Below are positions 20,589 to 33,339 of a DNA stretch of 64,000 nucleotides, piece by piece (the stretch's first letter is position 1; every line of letters begins with the position of its first letter). The position numbers and the translations under genes are program-made. The DNA is from Cenococcum geophilum 1.58 (Eukaryota > Ascomycota > Dothideomycetes > Gloniales > Gloniaceae). Under the pieces are notes generated by a model. It was not told the DNA's origin and ran no database searches. It saw nothing but the letters and a program-made list of their open reading frames with translations. The stretch lies in NCBI GenBank assembly GCA_001692895.1, contig KV748198.1, positions 1,276,367 through 1,340,366 on the forward strand. The letters run 5' to 3'.

Positions 20589-22196
20589 ATGGATTCCGTA
20601 AGACTCGACCTCTTGACGTTGGACGACCATCTCAATTATCCGGAGAACTGCGTGAGCGTCGAGGGGACCATACAGCATTTAGATGTTATAACCAACCAGT
20701 TCCAAAGCCAGCACGATCATCCTGATGCAGAGGGATTGGCGTTTGAAGCAAGGCTGCTTCCTGATGCAGGCATAGGTATAATGAAGTACGACCTCTCAAA
20801 AGCCTCATACTAATACACCACACTTCCAGGGGAAAAGCGGGATTTAAATTTCAGGGAAATCCTTCCCCTCTTCAGGAACGTAAGTCATGGAATCCGGTAC
20901 CCTCAGCTGTCGGTACCTATATCTGACATTTCCCTACCATAAGCGTGCAGAAGAACTGAGCAACATGGCATTCAAGTTCTTGTCAGTGTCAAGTATCTTC
21001 GCTGTAAGCTGTGATCTTCTAACATTCAAACAGCTTCATGTTCCAGCCGGGTGCTTCCAACCGCATCTGGATGCCGTGCATGCGTCTGCTTCTCTCTATC
21101 CTTCAAGTCAATCCCTCGTTTCCATATCTTGTCGGAAAATCTCATGTGTCATCGTTTGGCAGTTATCTTCGGCGGGATGGCGCTGACCACAACCCCGAGA
21201 TTTTTGGTACGACATCCAAGTAACTATCTCCATTCTGACTTCCTCTCGTCTTACCAATCACACTAGAGACATGGTGGTCGATTTCCGCCCCGCGCACGTG
21301 GCCATCAGAAAGCCCTGCCACCCAAGTATTTATCCAAAACGAACAATTCAAGAGACTCTTTGACTTTCGTCTGTTCGAGCAAAACCGCTGGGCGATACTA
21401 ATTTGGCGCATGTCCATCTGCCTGCAATATAACTTCCAGAACAAGACATGCACCGTCATTGTCCTGGACGACGGGGGCAACTTCCGCCTGAGGAGGTTTG
21501 AACAGGCCATGTCGCAGCGGCAGGAGCTCCATATGCGAGAGGATCCGTTTTCGATTCACGTTCTCTTCTTCTCCGAGACGATGCAGGACTGGACGTTCTC
21601 GTTTGAGGTCCTCCAAAAAGAGATTGACAAGGAGGTGCGTAGCCCCATTCTGACCTGTCTCATGTGCCTTGCTGAAGCCGCGTACAGCAAGGCAAAGTTT
21701 TCGGAAACACTCTACGACGAGATGAGTTCGAAGAGATATCTCGTCGTCTCCACGATCTCCTGGCCTACCAGCTCAAGTACCAGAACCACCTCGCGTCCAT
21801 GAAAGTCATGATCGACGCGATGGCAAAGGAGCACCAGCGCTTCCGAGGGCTAGTGGACGTTCCAAGCCACATCTTTGATCGCATCGAGGATCATCTCCAG
21901 GGCCTGCGAGTACTGGCGCACAGCAACTATCAGCATTCGCTAAGGATGGAAAAGCAGACCAAGAATATTCAGGAGCAGGTACGGAAGTTGCCCTGCGTTT
22001 GCCAATCCACATAGCTATGGAACCAATCTAACCCTTGTCCCAGCTGCTCGAGCTCACCAGCCTGGAAATCGAGTCGGCTATGAGCAGGAACACGGATACA
22101 AGTCTGCAAATTCAGGCGGCGATAAGTCGGAATACAGAGTCTATTGACAGGTTGGTCCGCGGTATAGAGAGACTTTTTGACTCGGAGACGCCTTAA
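20589..22196 (+). CDS. Seven-exon gene of unknown function, coiled-coil C-terminus
   Basis: Exons 20589-20775, 20830-20879, 20944-21003, 21047-21206, 21267-21634, 21688-21978 and 22044-22196 join without a stop into 422 aa. The six introns are 43-65 bp with GT..AG ends, several with clear CTAAY/CTGAC branch points (e.g. ATCTAACCC before 22043). That all seven pieces keep the frame strongly supports the model, although introns 1 and 2 use weak sites (GTATAA donor, AAG acceptor). The middle (about 160-275) is a mixed alpha/beta region containing DFRLFEQNRWAILIW and FSIHVLFFSETMQDW; the last 140 residues look coiled-coil and include a repeated motif (SAMSRNTDTS, then AAISRNTESI). No signal peptide or membrane helix. 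The general layout recalls soluble CorA-like proteins of fungi, but I cannot confirm this. Its 3' end faces the WD40 gene. Confidence 0.72.
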
Positions 22197-22717
22197 TCCA
22201 ATTGGAAGGACACACATATGGCGCTTGAGTGTGATCGAGCCGCATGGTAGAGATTAATCGTAACGTGACCGCATGTGTTGTGGATGGAGTAGATTGTAGT
22301 GGTGGCTCGCCACCTTCTCATTTCACAAGTAGCGTAACTAAAAATTCCCTGTTCTTGCACCTACAGTATGAATTAAGTGTGTAGTTTTAACAAGCAGTTT
22401 CGGGAGGCAAGGAAAGCGAGAGGCGACGGAGAAGATGTCACATATTATCACGTGATCCTGGGTTCATGTGCTCCATAATTCCCATTGTGGTCAAGCTTCA
22501 CTTACCCCTGACTTCCCCATATATTCAGACTTCTCAACACTCATTAGTTAGATCTTCAGACATCAATATACTGATTTGCACCCCTGCACCCAACGTTTGA
22601 CAGAAGAAACCCTGAGATAATCATGTACCCGCCAAGACCCTACAACAAAGCTGTTCCAAGCAAACAACGAGACATGTTCTCTGCGGTTGCATTGTGCCTG
22701 TATCATCCCGACCCAGC
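22197..22717. other. Intergenic between convergent genes
   Basis: About 520 bp between the stop codons of the seven-exon gene (+) and the WD40 gene (-). No gene supported; the 64-codon + frame at 22623-22817 overlaps the WD40 coding sequence and is a shadow. Confidence 0.5.
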
Positions 22718-23650
22718 TTATTCCTCTACATCCCAAAGCCTGACCGTCTTATCTGATGATGTAGAGGCGACCATTCTCCCATCCGGCGAGAACGCTACAG
22801 AGGTAACCGACCCTTGATGGCCCTTAAACTCCCTCAACAGCATTCCAAACCGGCCATGCCACAACTTGACCGTTCTATCTGCCGAGCCTGAAGCGATCGT
22901 CTGTCCATCCGGTGAGAACGCAACGGCGGTAACCGGCAGATAGTGGCCCTGAAGCTCCATCAACGGGGCTTTTATCTTCGCCATTGCCCTCGTCGCCGCA
23001 GCCGCGCATACCCTCACCATCCTATCGTCAGAACCGAACACGACTGCACCCGTAACCAGCGAGCAGGCCACAGCGTTGACGCGCTCATAACAGCGTATTG
23101 GTTCCCGTAAGTGCTGCCCGGATTCAACATTCCACAGCACCACCGTTTTATCCTCGGCACCGGATACAACCACGCTGACATCCAACGCGAAAGCCACGGC
23201 TCTAACCGGTTTATTGTGGCCGTTATGCTCCCTAAGCAGTTCCCCGGTCCCGGCCAGCCACACCTTGACAGTAAGATCAGACGACCCGGACACGACCAAC
23301 TGCCCATCCGAGGAGAAGGCGAGAGCGTTGATGGAGTCCGTGTGGCCGCTGAGCTCCCTGATTAATTCACCGGACTTGAGATGCCACAGCCTGGCCGTTA
23401 GATCGGCAGAACCGGACGCGACCGCTTTTCCATCGGGGGAGAAGGCTACGGCGTGTACGGGCCCCATGTGTCCCTTGAATTCGCGTATTAGGCTCCCCGT
23501 CTCGACTTCCCATAGCTTTAACGTACTATCCGTAGAGCCGGACGCGATCGTCTTCATGTCTGGCGAGAAGGCTATGGCATTCACCGGCAGCGAGTGGGCG
23601 TTCCATACACGGCGCAGCCCGGCCTCTTCCGTGCGGCGAATTTCATTCAT
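22718..23650 (-). CDS. WD40-repeat protein, single seven-bladed propeller
   Basis: From the ATG at 23650 an intact frame of about 310 codons encodes seven WD40 repeats and little else. Each has GH....V.AVAFSPDG...ASGS.D.T+KLW; repeat 5 is the most degenerate (VACSLVTGAVVFGSDD) and its usual final Trp-Asp is replaced by VCAAA. The last repeat ends LWDVEE just before the stop. The frame stays open upstream to about 23702, where it follows ATATAG, a possible 3' splice site, so an additional 5' exon is possible. The repeat style (FSPDG, ASGSxD) is that of the WD40 ends of fungal HET-E/HNWD-type STAND proteins, but there is no NACHT/NB-ARC domain here. The patatin gene lies 308 bp upstream on the same strand. 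Role inferred only: protein-protein scaffold. Confidence 0.85.
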   Translation of the reverse strand: MNEIRRTEEAGLRRVWNAHSLPVNAIAFSPDMKTIASGSTDSTLKLWEVETGSLIREFKGHMGPVHAVAFSPDGKAVASGSADLTARLWHLKSGELIRELSGHTDSINALAFSSDGQLVVSGSSDLTVKVWLAGTGELLREHNGHNKPVRAVAFALDVSVVVSGAEDKTVVLWNVESGQHLREPIRCYERVNAVACSLVTGAVVFGSDDRMVRVCAAAATRAMAKIKAPLMELQGHYLPVTAVAFSPDGQTIASGSADRTVKLWHGRFGMLLREFKGHQGSVTSVAFSPDGRMVASTSSDKTVRLWDVEE

Positions 23651-23702
23651 CGATTGGCCCAATCGTTTAAGGACATCGATTGCGGCGCTAGGCTTTGTGG
23701 AA

Positions 23703-23957
23703 TCCTATATAAGGGTAAGTGGCTGGTTAGAACGGGAAAGGTGGGTTCTCTCTTGCATGATCACCTTACAAGAGTTAGTAACTATTGGATCAACTCATAA
23801 ACGGCTTACCTGGCTGCTGCCTGATAGTCCGTAGGGTATATTCCTGTACAACTTTAGTAAAGGATACACTAATACAGTACTACGAACTTACATTCACAAC
23901 AGCGGCAAAGGACGTTTCTGTATTATCTATAGATATCAGCCAAAGAATATTTTATTG
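23703..23957. other. Gap between patatin and WD40 genes
   Basis: About 255 bp, same-strand spacer. No nucleotide-binding domain remnant can be read in any frame. May hold the WD40 promoter or a short 5' exon. Confidence 0.4.
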
Positions 23958-25123
23958 CTATGCGAAACTCTCGATGTACACACTCTGCTTGAGTCTCAAG
24001 TTCTGGATACAGTCTCGTACCCGGAACTTTTGTGCCGTATGAGTGAGATACCCTTCAGTTGCTGCTTCCATCGCGCCTTTCTTCTTGTACTCATCAAGCC
24101 CAATGTTTTGCAACCCTTGCTCAACATTAAATCGGTAATACCGCTTTTCATCAAAATGCTTCGCCCACCTGGCTATGAACTTTTTCTCTGTATTCTCCGT
24201 CTCAGTCGCAATATCCACTATGGTCTGGCCTAGGAACTTGATCATGCTCTCTTCAAATGCCTTTTTCCCTGGGTTCCCTGTTCCGATCGAGATAAAGCAT
24301 TTGACGAGAGGCTTCAAGTCTCCTGTTTCAGAGCACCAGATATTGGACGCCTCTCCTTCTACTTCATCCACCGGATTATTTGCGCCAAGGCCACCATCAG
24401 CGAATGTACGATCTCCGATACTGACGGGCCCAAAGAAGGTTGTGGCCGCCGATGTCGCTAGGGCAGCTTGGCATATCGTGGCTCGAATATTCGGCTCGTC
24501 GGGTACGCTGTAGCTTCGGAGACGGACAATGTCCTTCGTTTCGCGGCCGGCAGTACAAACGAAGCTGATCTTGTTAGAATCGCTCTTCTTGCATTGATAG
24601 AACACTTACGTTCTACATCCACGCTCTGTCCCGTCATTAAGCAAGTCTTCGTCGGATGCACTGCTCCGTACCACCTTTCGGACCGCTTCCTGTAGTTTGG
24701 CTGAGTCGAACCGTGGCTTGACTTTACCTGTTATGTTAAATGGAATAGAGCTCAGTTTCTCTCCAAAGACGGCTTCTGCGAGTTCGCTGTATGCGGTAAT
24801 GCATTCATCCACGTCCATTTCAAGCCGGCCAAGCATGATTGCAATGAGTCTGTTGCGACAGTTATATTCTGCTCGCGATAAAAGAGGTCTACTTACCCGC
24901 CAGTGCTGGTGCCCCCGATAAGGTCAAACACTTCGCATGGCTTCATGGGAGGCAGATTGGCAGTCTTTTTTCGTTCATCGTTCAGTCGATCCATAATGAT
25001 TTTCAAGATGTAGAGTGTTGAAAGCCCTCGTACGCCACCGCCGTCGAGGGAGAGCAGACACAGCCCTGTGCTCTCGAGAGGATTTGGCTCTCCGCCGTAC
25101 TTGGAGGACGTCGCTTGCTCCAT
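23958..25123 (-). CDS. Patatin-like phospholipase (PNPLA family)
   Basis: Exons 25123-24897, 24849-24610 and 24564-23958 give 357 aa in frame; introns of 47 and 45 bp, both with GTAAGT donors and CAG acceptors. Seen: the glycine-rich oxyanion motif DGGGVRG at residues 27-33, the nucleophile motif GTSTGG with Ser at about 73 (the codon is followed by the first intron), and the DGG motif in FADGGLGANNPV with the catalytic Asp at about 212. This Ser-Asp dyad is diagnostic of patatin lipid acyl hydrolases, which cleave acyl chains from phospholipids or other lipids. No signal peptide, so probably cytosolic. Length is that of a stand-alone patatin domain; in many fungal relatives this domain is the N-terminal part of STAND/NLR-like proteins. 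The start is 115 bp from the TIR of a MULE (25238-25379), so its promoter is very short or overlaps the transposon end. Confidence 0.92.
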
Positions 25124-25237
25124 ATTTCAACTGATGGTTTGCGTAGGAGTCGATCTTAAGAGGAGCAAAGGGTGCAGAGAAGACTGTCCAGCGGTGACTC
25201 TAAGCGCCAACTGCCAGCTGAAAACGAGTGCACTTAT

Positions 25238-25379
25238 AATACCAACAAACCCCACGCACCAACCGAGCTTACAAAGCAGGTCCGCGCACCATCGCGCGGC
25301 ATCCTCCGTTGACGCGTCCACCAAAGTTTGTATGGCGCGCCTTCATCCGCGATGACTGAGAATGCTCCTGTACCTTTTC
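25238..25379. repeat. Left terminal inverted repeat of the MULE
   Basis: 142 bp that recur almost exactly, inverted, at 36002-36143 (CGCACCAACCGAGCTTACAA, GGCGCGCCTTCATCCGCGAT and the rest). They bracket the MULE transposase and the Gypsy 1 insertion. Un-RIPed. No 9-bp target duplication can be matched because the right end abuts another element. Confidence 0.82.
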
Positions 25380-25834
25380 ACCCAAACACTTACCACCCCC
25401 CCCCTTATCGCCACTATGGGTAAGCCACGCGTAGTTAGCCAGTTCGAAGGCCTTGAACAGCAGCACCAGGTCCTTCAAAACCCTCCTGATCTTAAGCAAT
25501 GGCGCCAGCGCCTGCACGACGTCGCCGAACCCTTGCGCCTTACTAAAGCCGAATTTGATACCTACTTTCCCTACGTTAGTAACGTCTGGTTATATTAAAA
25601 GAAGTATATTTAAAAGGATGGCGTTAAGATTTAATATTAGAACTATTATATACAGCCGTAGATAAATAAAAGTATAAAAGATATAGGAAATATCTTAAAG
25701 GACAAAGATAAGAAAGTAAAGAAGGCCTATTTAAAAAAGATTTAAGACGGCGGCACCTATAAAAGCTTCCTTAGAATTAAGATACTGCTTAATTCTTATA
25801 CCCTATCTCTTACTAGCGATCTTTATAAGCACGA

Positions 25835-26257
25835 TGTTACGGACGCTTTAAGTACAATATTACGACTACTAGGAGAAGAGTCGGAAGAAGCTAGTTGGTT
25901 AATTTAGGCACGGTTTAGGATGGAGCCGATAGAACCATATGACGAGGAATGGTAACTAAGGTCATATAACATGCTATGTATTAAACGAGAGGAACAAGAG
26001 GAACTTACGTACCTTACGTATAAGACGTATATTACGTACAAGAAGGATTTTATAAGAGTACGGTTGTGTATTTAAGGACCCTTAGTTCCTACCTAGATAG
26101 TTCCTTTCTTATAGTAATTCTTAGAATATAATTAGAGTTAATCTATTAGGCAACTACTCCACTAGTTATTATTACGTTGTTAACTTTAATTTGTATTACC
26201 TATATACCTAGCCTATTAACGAGCCTATTGTAGTTCCCGCTATAAGGTTCCGTTATA
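25835..26257 (+). repeat. Gypsy 1 5' LTR
   Basis: 423 bp; begins TGTTACGGACGC and ends CCGTTATA. Pairs with 33340-33762; a 434-bp solo copy of the same family lies at 61163-61596. Confidence 0.9.
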
Positions 26258-29200
26258 CAATTACTACCTAGTTATAGTATTAAATATAGAAAGTTAAATA
26301 ACATGCTACTAAAAGCACCAACTATAACGCTATTAACGGCGGCAACTACTTTAAGGTTAGGTAACGACATTAGTATAGCAGATACTAACTTATAGCAACC
26401 TATAACGGTTAGACAGCTATAAGAGATAGTTAACTAGCTAATAGAAAATAATATAACATTAGAAAATAGGATTAATGGGATAGGCGCAGCAAAGATTAAG
26501 CTACTATTAATTAAAAGGTATTTAGGAGAGAGATTAAAACTTAAAGGATTCCTTACGCAAATGCACTTTAAGGTTATATAAGAAGGAGTAAAGCTGCTAA
26601 TACCTATAGATTAAATAGCATATGCGGGACTATTCCTATTAGGAAGGGCGCTTAAGTGGTTTAAGCTTTATCTTACGGAAATATAAGCAAATAGCATAAC
26701 AACCACTAATTAAAAAGTATAGTTTATATTTATAAGCTAGAAAGGGTTTACGGAGCGACTTATATAAATATTTAAAGACCTAGAGGCAGTAACTATAGCA
26801 AAAAGAAAACTCTAAGATATTACGCAATAAACCTTAGTAATTAAGTATATAACGCAGTTCTAAATATTAGCGACGTAAGTTAAGTAGAATAATAAGGCGC
26901 TTATAGCACAGTATAAGTAAGGACTTAAGGCTAAAGTTTAGGACGTAATTATCCTAATAGAAGATGCGGACACCCTAAGAGAACTAATAGATTAAGCGAT
27001 TAAGATTAATAATTAGATCTACTAAAGGGAATAGGCTAAGAAAGGTTAGAATAGAGTTTTATAGTTATATAAGGCGCAGAGTACGCAACAACTAAAGCTA
27101 AGTTAAAAACTATAGTATAGCGTAGAGCTAATGAACCTAAGTGGTACTAGAGAAGCCTATAAAAGATAGAATAAGAAGCTATAGAAACCTAGAGAATAAG
27201 GATTAAGTAATTAAAGGTCTAAGAAGTAAAGGCTAAATTAGGGATCTTAATAGCAGAAGACGTTTAGGCGGACTCTATAACAGGAAAAATAGTTTAAGAA
27301 AGAAGCTTATATAAATTGCGGAAAATAAGGTTATTACGTTAGAGACTATAGAAGTGGTTAGAGTTACTATATAGTAAAGGAAACGAGACTAGTAGACGAT
27401 ATATACGTATAGAGGAACAATAATATGCTGCGAGGAATAAAAGAATGTTTAATTAAAAGTTTTACGTTTTATTATAATAACGTATACCGAATTTATAAGG
27501 ACACTAAGTATGGCGCAAGCTATTGGCTATAAGAGCTATATTTAGCGGAATATAAAGGAACTAATAAACCAGTTTATAGATCGGATATTAAGGACGATAA
27601 CTTTAACGTAGGCAAAACATTTTATAATAATAAGGCGATAAAAGCAGCTTACTAAGAGCATATAGACCTTAAAAATATTATATAAGAGGTAGAGGATAAT
27701 TCCACTATAGAATAGGGAATATTAGTAGGGATTAAGACCCTANTAGANANNATNTCTATCGCTTTNNNAGANNTAAGAGAAGTAGGANAGNNAACNACTT
27801 TNGNACTNNATAAAGGTAAAAGGCTAAAGGCTTAAGATTCTTAAGATAAGATATAAGACGACTAAGATTCTTAGGATGAGATAAGGCAAGCTTAAGGGCC
27901 TATAACGGACAATAACCGGTAAAGCAGAGTAGTAGCTTAGTTTAAAGATATATAAATAAACTTAGGATAGAGTTTTCTATAGGCATAAGACTCTTAAAAT
28001 AAGATAAGTAAGATTTAAAACTCTTAAGGCGAAATAAGAATACTTAAGCCTAGTTAGACTAAGGTAGGAGTAAAGCTTAAAATAGAGGTAAGCTTAGGAT
28101 TAAGAATCTAAAGGGGTTAAAACTTCAGAGTATAAATAAGGACACCCACAAGTAAGAGGCAAGAGGCTTCTTTATAGATTAAAGAATCTGTAGTATAGAT
28201 AGCGACTAGACTAGAAGACAGATATATAGACTTAAAAGACTTACTAGGAGAATATAGTATTCGGCCTAAAGATTAAAGAATTAATACCAAGATTAAGAAG
28301 TAAGAAGACTTTAAGGATCTATCTATAAGACGCAAACTAAAAAAAACCATAGAAGAATTTAGATAAAGAATTATCGCGTGGTAAGAATAAAAACTAGATA
28401 AGAGGTCTAGTATATTAGGACGTATAAAGGATAAAGCACTAGTATAAAGAATCACTAATAGGCCTAGGGCAGGTATACTAAAAGCTAAGTGGCTTACTAA
28501 ACTGGAAAACGAAGAGAATCTAGGGATTTTAACTAGGTTCAAAGAATGACATATAAAGGGCTATTACGATATAGTAATAAGAAGATACTTCCTTACGGAC
28601 GAACTATATATACTTAAAGGGCTATACTAAAAGTAGTATAGGCAAAGGCATAATAATAAGTAGGAAGATTTCTATATATAGCTGAATAAAAAAGTTATTT
28701 AAGACCACCCGATTATAGAAAAGACCATAAGTTATATTAAAGGGGCCTTAATTATAACATTAAAGGACTAGAGAAGCAAGAGACAAATTATAGTACCTAT
28801 AAGTAAAGTCGCAACGCTTAAATTAACAAGAGAAAGGTTTAAACTTAAAGATAAAGACGAGCTAAGAGTTAACCTAAAACACCTAGTATATTATACGTTA
28901 GTATAGATCGCATATATGGATAATACGTATAACATATATAGAGCACTAAAAGATAAGAACTAAAAGTACCTAGTAAGGATGTATTAGTTATTAGACAAGG
29001 CGAAATATAGGAATATTAAGTATATACATAGTTGGCACCTAGTAGAAGTTTAAGAGTTAGGAGACTTAACGATTTAACTAGGAAGATTCCTTATAGAAGA
29101 ATGCTTAGATAGATAATAGTGGTAGAAATGCCTAGAAAATATATATCTATAGCATATTAAAGACAAAAAGCGAACTAGGTATTGGCTAAAGAGTAAGCTA

Positions 29201-32200
29201 AGTATAATAGGATTAAGCAGCTAATAGTTAGGAAAAGTAGAGGCCTACGGGATTAGAGGGAACTAGTAGTAGAGCCTTAGACCCTTAAAGGAATTTAAAG
29301 ATAACACCTAAATTTATAAGTTAAATGGTAAGATTAATAGTTTAAAGCGCTAATAGATAGTAAAGTAATACAAAACTATATCTTACTAGCAGCAGTTAAA
29401 AAAAATAGAACTACCTTATAGATAGAAGGAGCAACCTTACCTATTAGTTATAATTTTAGGAGATCTAATAACCTACGGAGGAGGGATTATTAATCTTAAA
29501 ATAGGACCTATTTAGATAACCATTAAAGGGAGACAAATTAAGATATCTTTTAATATCCTACTATTAGGACGGGATGAGGCGGTACTAGGAATACCTTAGT
29601 TATAAAAATATAATCTAAAAATCGATTAGATTATAGGTTAGGTCAATATTAGAAATACTTAACGCCATAAGATATAATAATAAGCTAAATTAGTATAGTA
29701 CTAAGTGGGAGCAACCTATAAAGAAATAGAAAAAGGATTAAGTCATGTACTAAAAAGATACTATAAGTATAGTAAGAAACTATAGTCACCAGAAAGTGAA
29801 AAGCTATTAGAGTATATAGTATAGGACTATAAAATAGAGTTAGAACTAGAAATAAGTCTAAGGTTCTTTTTAATCTATAAGCTTACTAGAGAAGAGGGTA
29901 GAGCATTAAAAGAGTTTATCTAAGAAAATTTATAAAAGGGATATATTAGACCATCGTAGTTATTAGCGGGTTATTTAGTACTGTTTATACTAAAGAAGAA
30001 TAGCAAGCTAAGGCTGTGTATTAACTATAGGTAGTTAAACAGCATTACTAGAAAGGATAGGTATCCTTTACCCTTAATTAGCGAAATCTAAGATAGGATA
30101 AGTAACGCGTAAATCTTTATAAAGATAGATCTAAGATAGGCGTACTATTAGATTAGAATTAAGGAAGGCGACAAATAAAAGGCAGCCTTTAGGTTAAAGG
30201 AAGGACTATATAAACCATTAGTTATACAATTCGGGCTTATAAACGCACTAGCGACGTTCTAGAAGCGTATTAACAATATATTAGAAGAATACTTAGATGA
30301 ATTTGTTATAGCATACCTCAATAATATTATTATCTACTTTATAACTAAGGAAGAGCACGGAGAATACGTTAAATAGGTCTTAAAGAGACTATAAAAAGAA
30401 CAGATACTAGTAGCAATTAAGAAATACGAGTTCCTTACTAGGAAGACCGATTTTGTTAGATTTATTATTAAACTAGGCTAACTTAGTATAGATCTAAAGA
30501 AGATTAAGGCTATAGTAAATTAGTAAGAATTAGAGAATGTTACGCAGTTAAGATTGTTTTTAGGGTTTTGCAATTACTATAGAAGGTTTATAGCGCAATA
30601 GTTAAAGGACATTAAGCTATTTACGTAATTAATAAAGAAAGAAGAACTATGGGTATAGGGAAAGGAGTAATAAGAACTATTTAAGAAAGTTAAAAAGTTG
30701 TTTACCTAGGAACTAGTTCTTAAGATCTATTAACTAGGACTAAAAACGGTTATAGAAACAGATGTATTAGACTATATACTAGGGGCGTACTTTATATAGA
30801 AATATTAAAATAGATGGCACCTAGTGGCATATTATAGTCGGAAGATAACACTACCGGAGTTAAACTATAATATTTATAACAAGAAGTTGCTAGGTATAGT
30901 TATAGTACTAAAGAAATAAAGAGCATTCTTATAAGGTATAGAAAAACTATTTATAGTTAAAATAGATTATAAGAACTTTACAAAATTCCTAATAATAAAG
31001 GAACTTAACCGGAGATAGGTTAGATGGGTAGAGATGCTTACAGAATACCATTTTAAGATTTAGTATACTAAAGGAACCGACAACATGCGAGCAAACACTC
31101 TAAGTTAAAAGGCTAAACTATAAAATAATAAGAAGCCATTAGGGGCTTTACTACAAAAAGATATAGACGGACTAATTAGGTATAATTATCTAAAGATTAT
31201 AGTAACTTAAGAAAATAATAAACTAGAAAGGGGTTACAAGTTACCAGAAAGCTTTTAGGTATAAAGAATTTTAGAAATACAGCTAGAAGATCTATAGACA
31301 GATATATATAAAAATTAAGAAGTAAAGTATATCCTAAAGAGCATAGCAGAGCAATTTATGGAAGAATTCTATAAAGAACTAACTTAAGGACATAATAGAG
31401 CTATGGGATTAGTGTTAAAACTCTAGAAGGAGTACATTATTAACGGAATCTAGGGCTTAGCGCGAAAGGTTATAAGAGAATATTTAGATTGCTAAAGGAA
31501 TAAACTAATAAGGTATAAGCTATATAGAGGGCTATAACCTATTAAAATACTAGAGAGACTATAGGAGGTTATATTATAGGACTTTATTATTAAGCTACTA
31601 AAATTAAGAGATCCTATTACCGGACAAGATTATAACGTAATCTTAGTAATAGTAGACAAGCTTATAAAGTGGGGATACTTTATAGCATGCATAGAAGAAA
31701 TATTAGTAGAAGATGTCGCTAGAATCTATATTAAAGAAGCGTTTATAAGATATAAAGCACTAAGTAAAATTATATTAGATAGGGACTTAAGATTTATAAC
31801 AGTATTTTAGAAGGTATTCTTGGCGGAATAAGGAGTTAGGGTAGTAACTTCTACCGTATATTATCCGCAGACAGACGGTTAAATGGAAAGATTAAATTAA
31901 ACACTAGAACAGTATTTAAGGCACTATATTAATTACGCATAGAATAATTAGGTATTACTATTACCAGTTATATAGTTTATATATAATGCAACACCATAAA
32001 AAGGGATAGGCATATTATTATTTAAGGCAAATTACGGATATAAGCTAAGAATATTATTGTTACTATAATAAGTAAAGAAAATAAGTAATACAGCTAAAGA
32101 AAAAATAAAGATATTAATAAATCTTTATATAGACCTTATAGAATTAGCAAAGAAAGTATAAGAGAAAATAAAAAAGTACTATAATACTAAGAGATCTAAG

Positions 32201-33339
32201 GGACCAGATTTTAAGGAGGGAGATAAAGTATAGCTACTATATAAAATTTTTAAGAGTTAACAACCAAGTAAGAAGTTGGACTATATTAGGCTAGGACCTT
32301 TTAAAATTATATAAAGAGTTTTACTAGTTACGTTTAAGTTAAACCTACTAGCTAAAATAAAGATCTACCCTATATAGTATATTGCAATACTAGAGCCAGT
32401 ATATAGGAATATTAAGCCACTAGTTTACAAAGCAGACACGTATAGAGGATAGAAAGAAGATAAATAGTAAGTTTTAAAAATCGTTAGTTATAAGGACATT
32501 GACAACGAAATATAGTATAAGGTTAAGTAGATAGGCTACAATAAGACTACCTAGAAATTACTAAAAAATCTAGAGGATGCTATAGGAAAGGTACAGGAGT
32601 ATCGGAAGAGATTAGGTTAAGTAGTATTAATAAAAAAGGATCGCCAAAGAATGAGCCACCTAAGGGGGACCCAAAAAGAGTAGTTGCTAAGCTACTTAGA
32701 TCTGTTTCCTTCTCTATTAGAGGAAAATCCGTTTTTTTATTACTAAGTTCCTATAGACCCTATTCTATAAGCTTTTACTCCTTAAAATAGAACTTTTTAT
32801 AAACCTTCTTAAGATAGAGTAAATAAGCAGACGCCGTAATATAAGCATTTAAGGCCTTCTATTCCGCGTCCTAAGAACGTTCTAACTTAGTAAGGGCTTA
32901 AGACAGTTTACTATCTAGCCGCGCAGTAGTAGATTAAATACGAGACCCTAAGATAAATTAATTAGGGAACTAGACGACTATTAAGAGTAATAGGTTGCGT
33001 ATATTTAGCATTAAAGGTAGAGCAAACGTCACAAGATAAACAAATATTCACTTTAGTGCACTCTAAGTAAAAGGACAGTTGTTGCGAAGATGGGTTCGCT
33101 AATACAATACAAACTAACCCCTTATTTGAATATTGAGAATATGGAGATAGCATAATCTTACTAAGAGACAATATTACAGCAATAATGCGAGCACGACGTT
33201 AGGCGTGTAAAGAAGAAATTACTTTAGGTATAATAAGTAACAATATTAACTAAATTAATTAGACGGACATTATACCTCTAATAAATAACTTAGAAATATT
33301 AGGGATCTTTAAAAACAAAGATAAAAAGAAGGGAGATAG

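Noticed and set aside
22718-23662. Start of the WD40 protein at 23662
   Set aside because: The codon there is TTG; the first ATG in frame is at 23650, and an upstream exon is the alternative.
25127-25517. Minus-strand ORFs upstream of the patatin gene with a hydrophobic stretch
   Set aside because: They fall mostly in the MULE TIR, which is duplicated at 36002-36143, so they are not part of the patatin gene.
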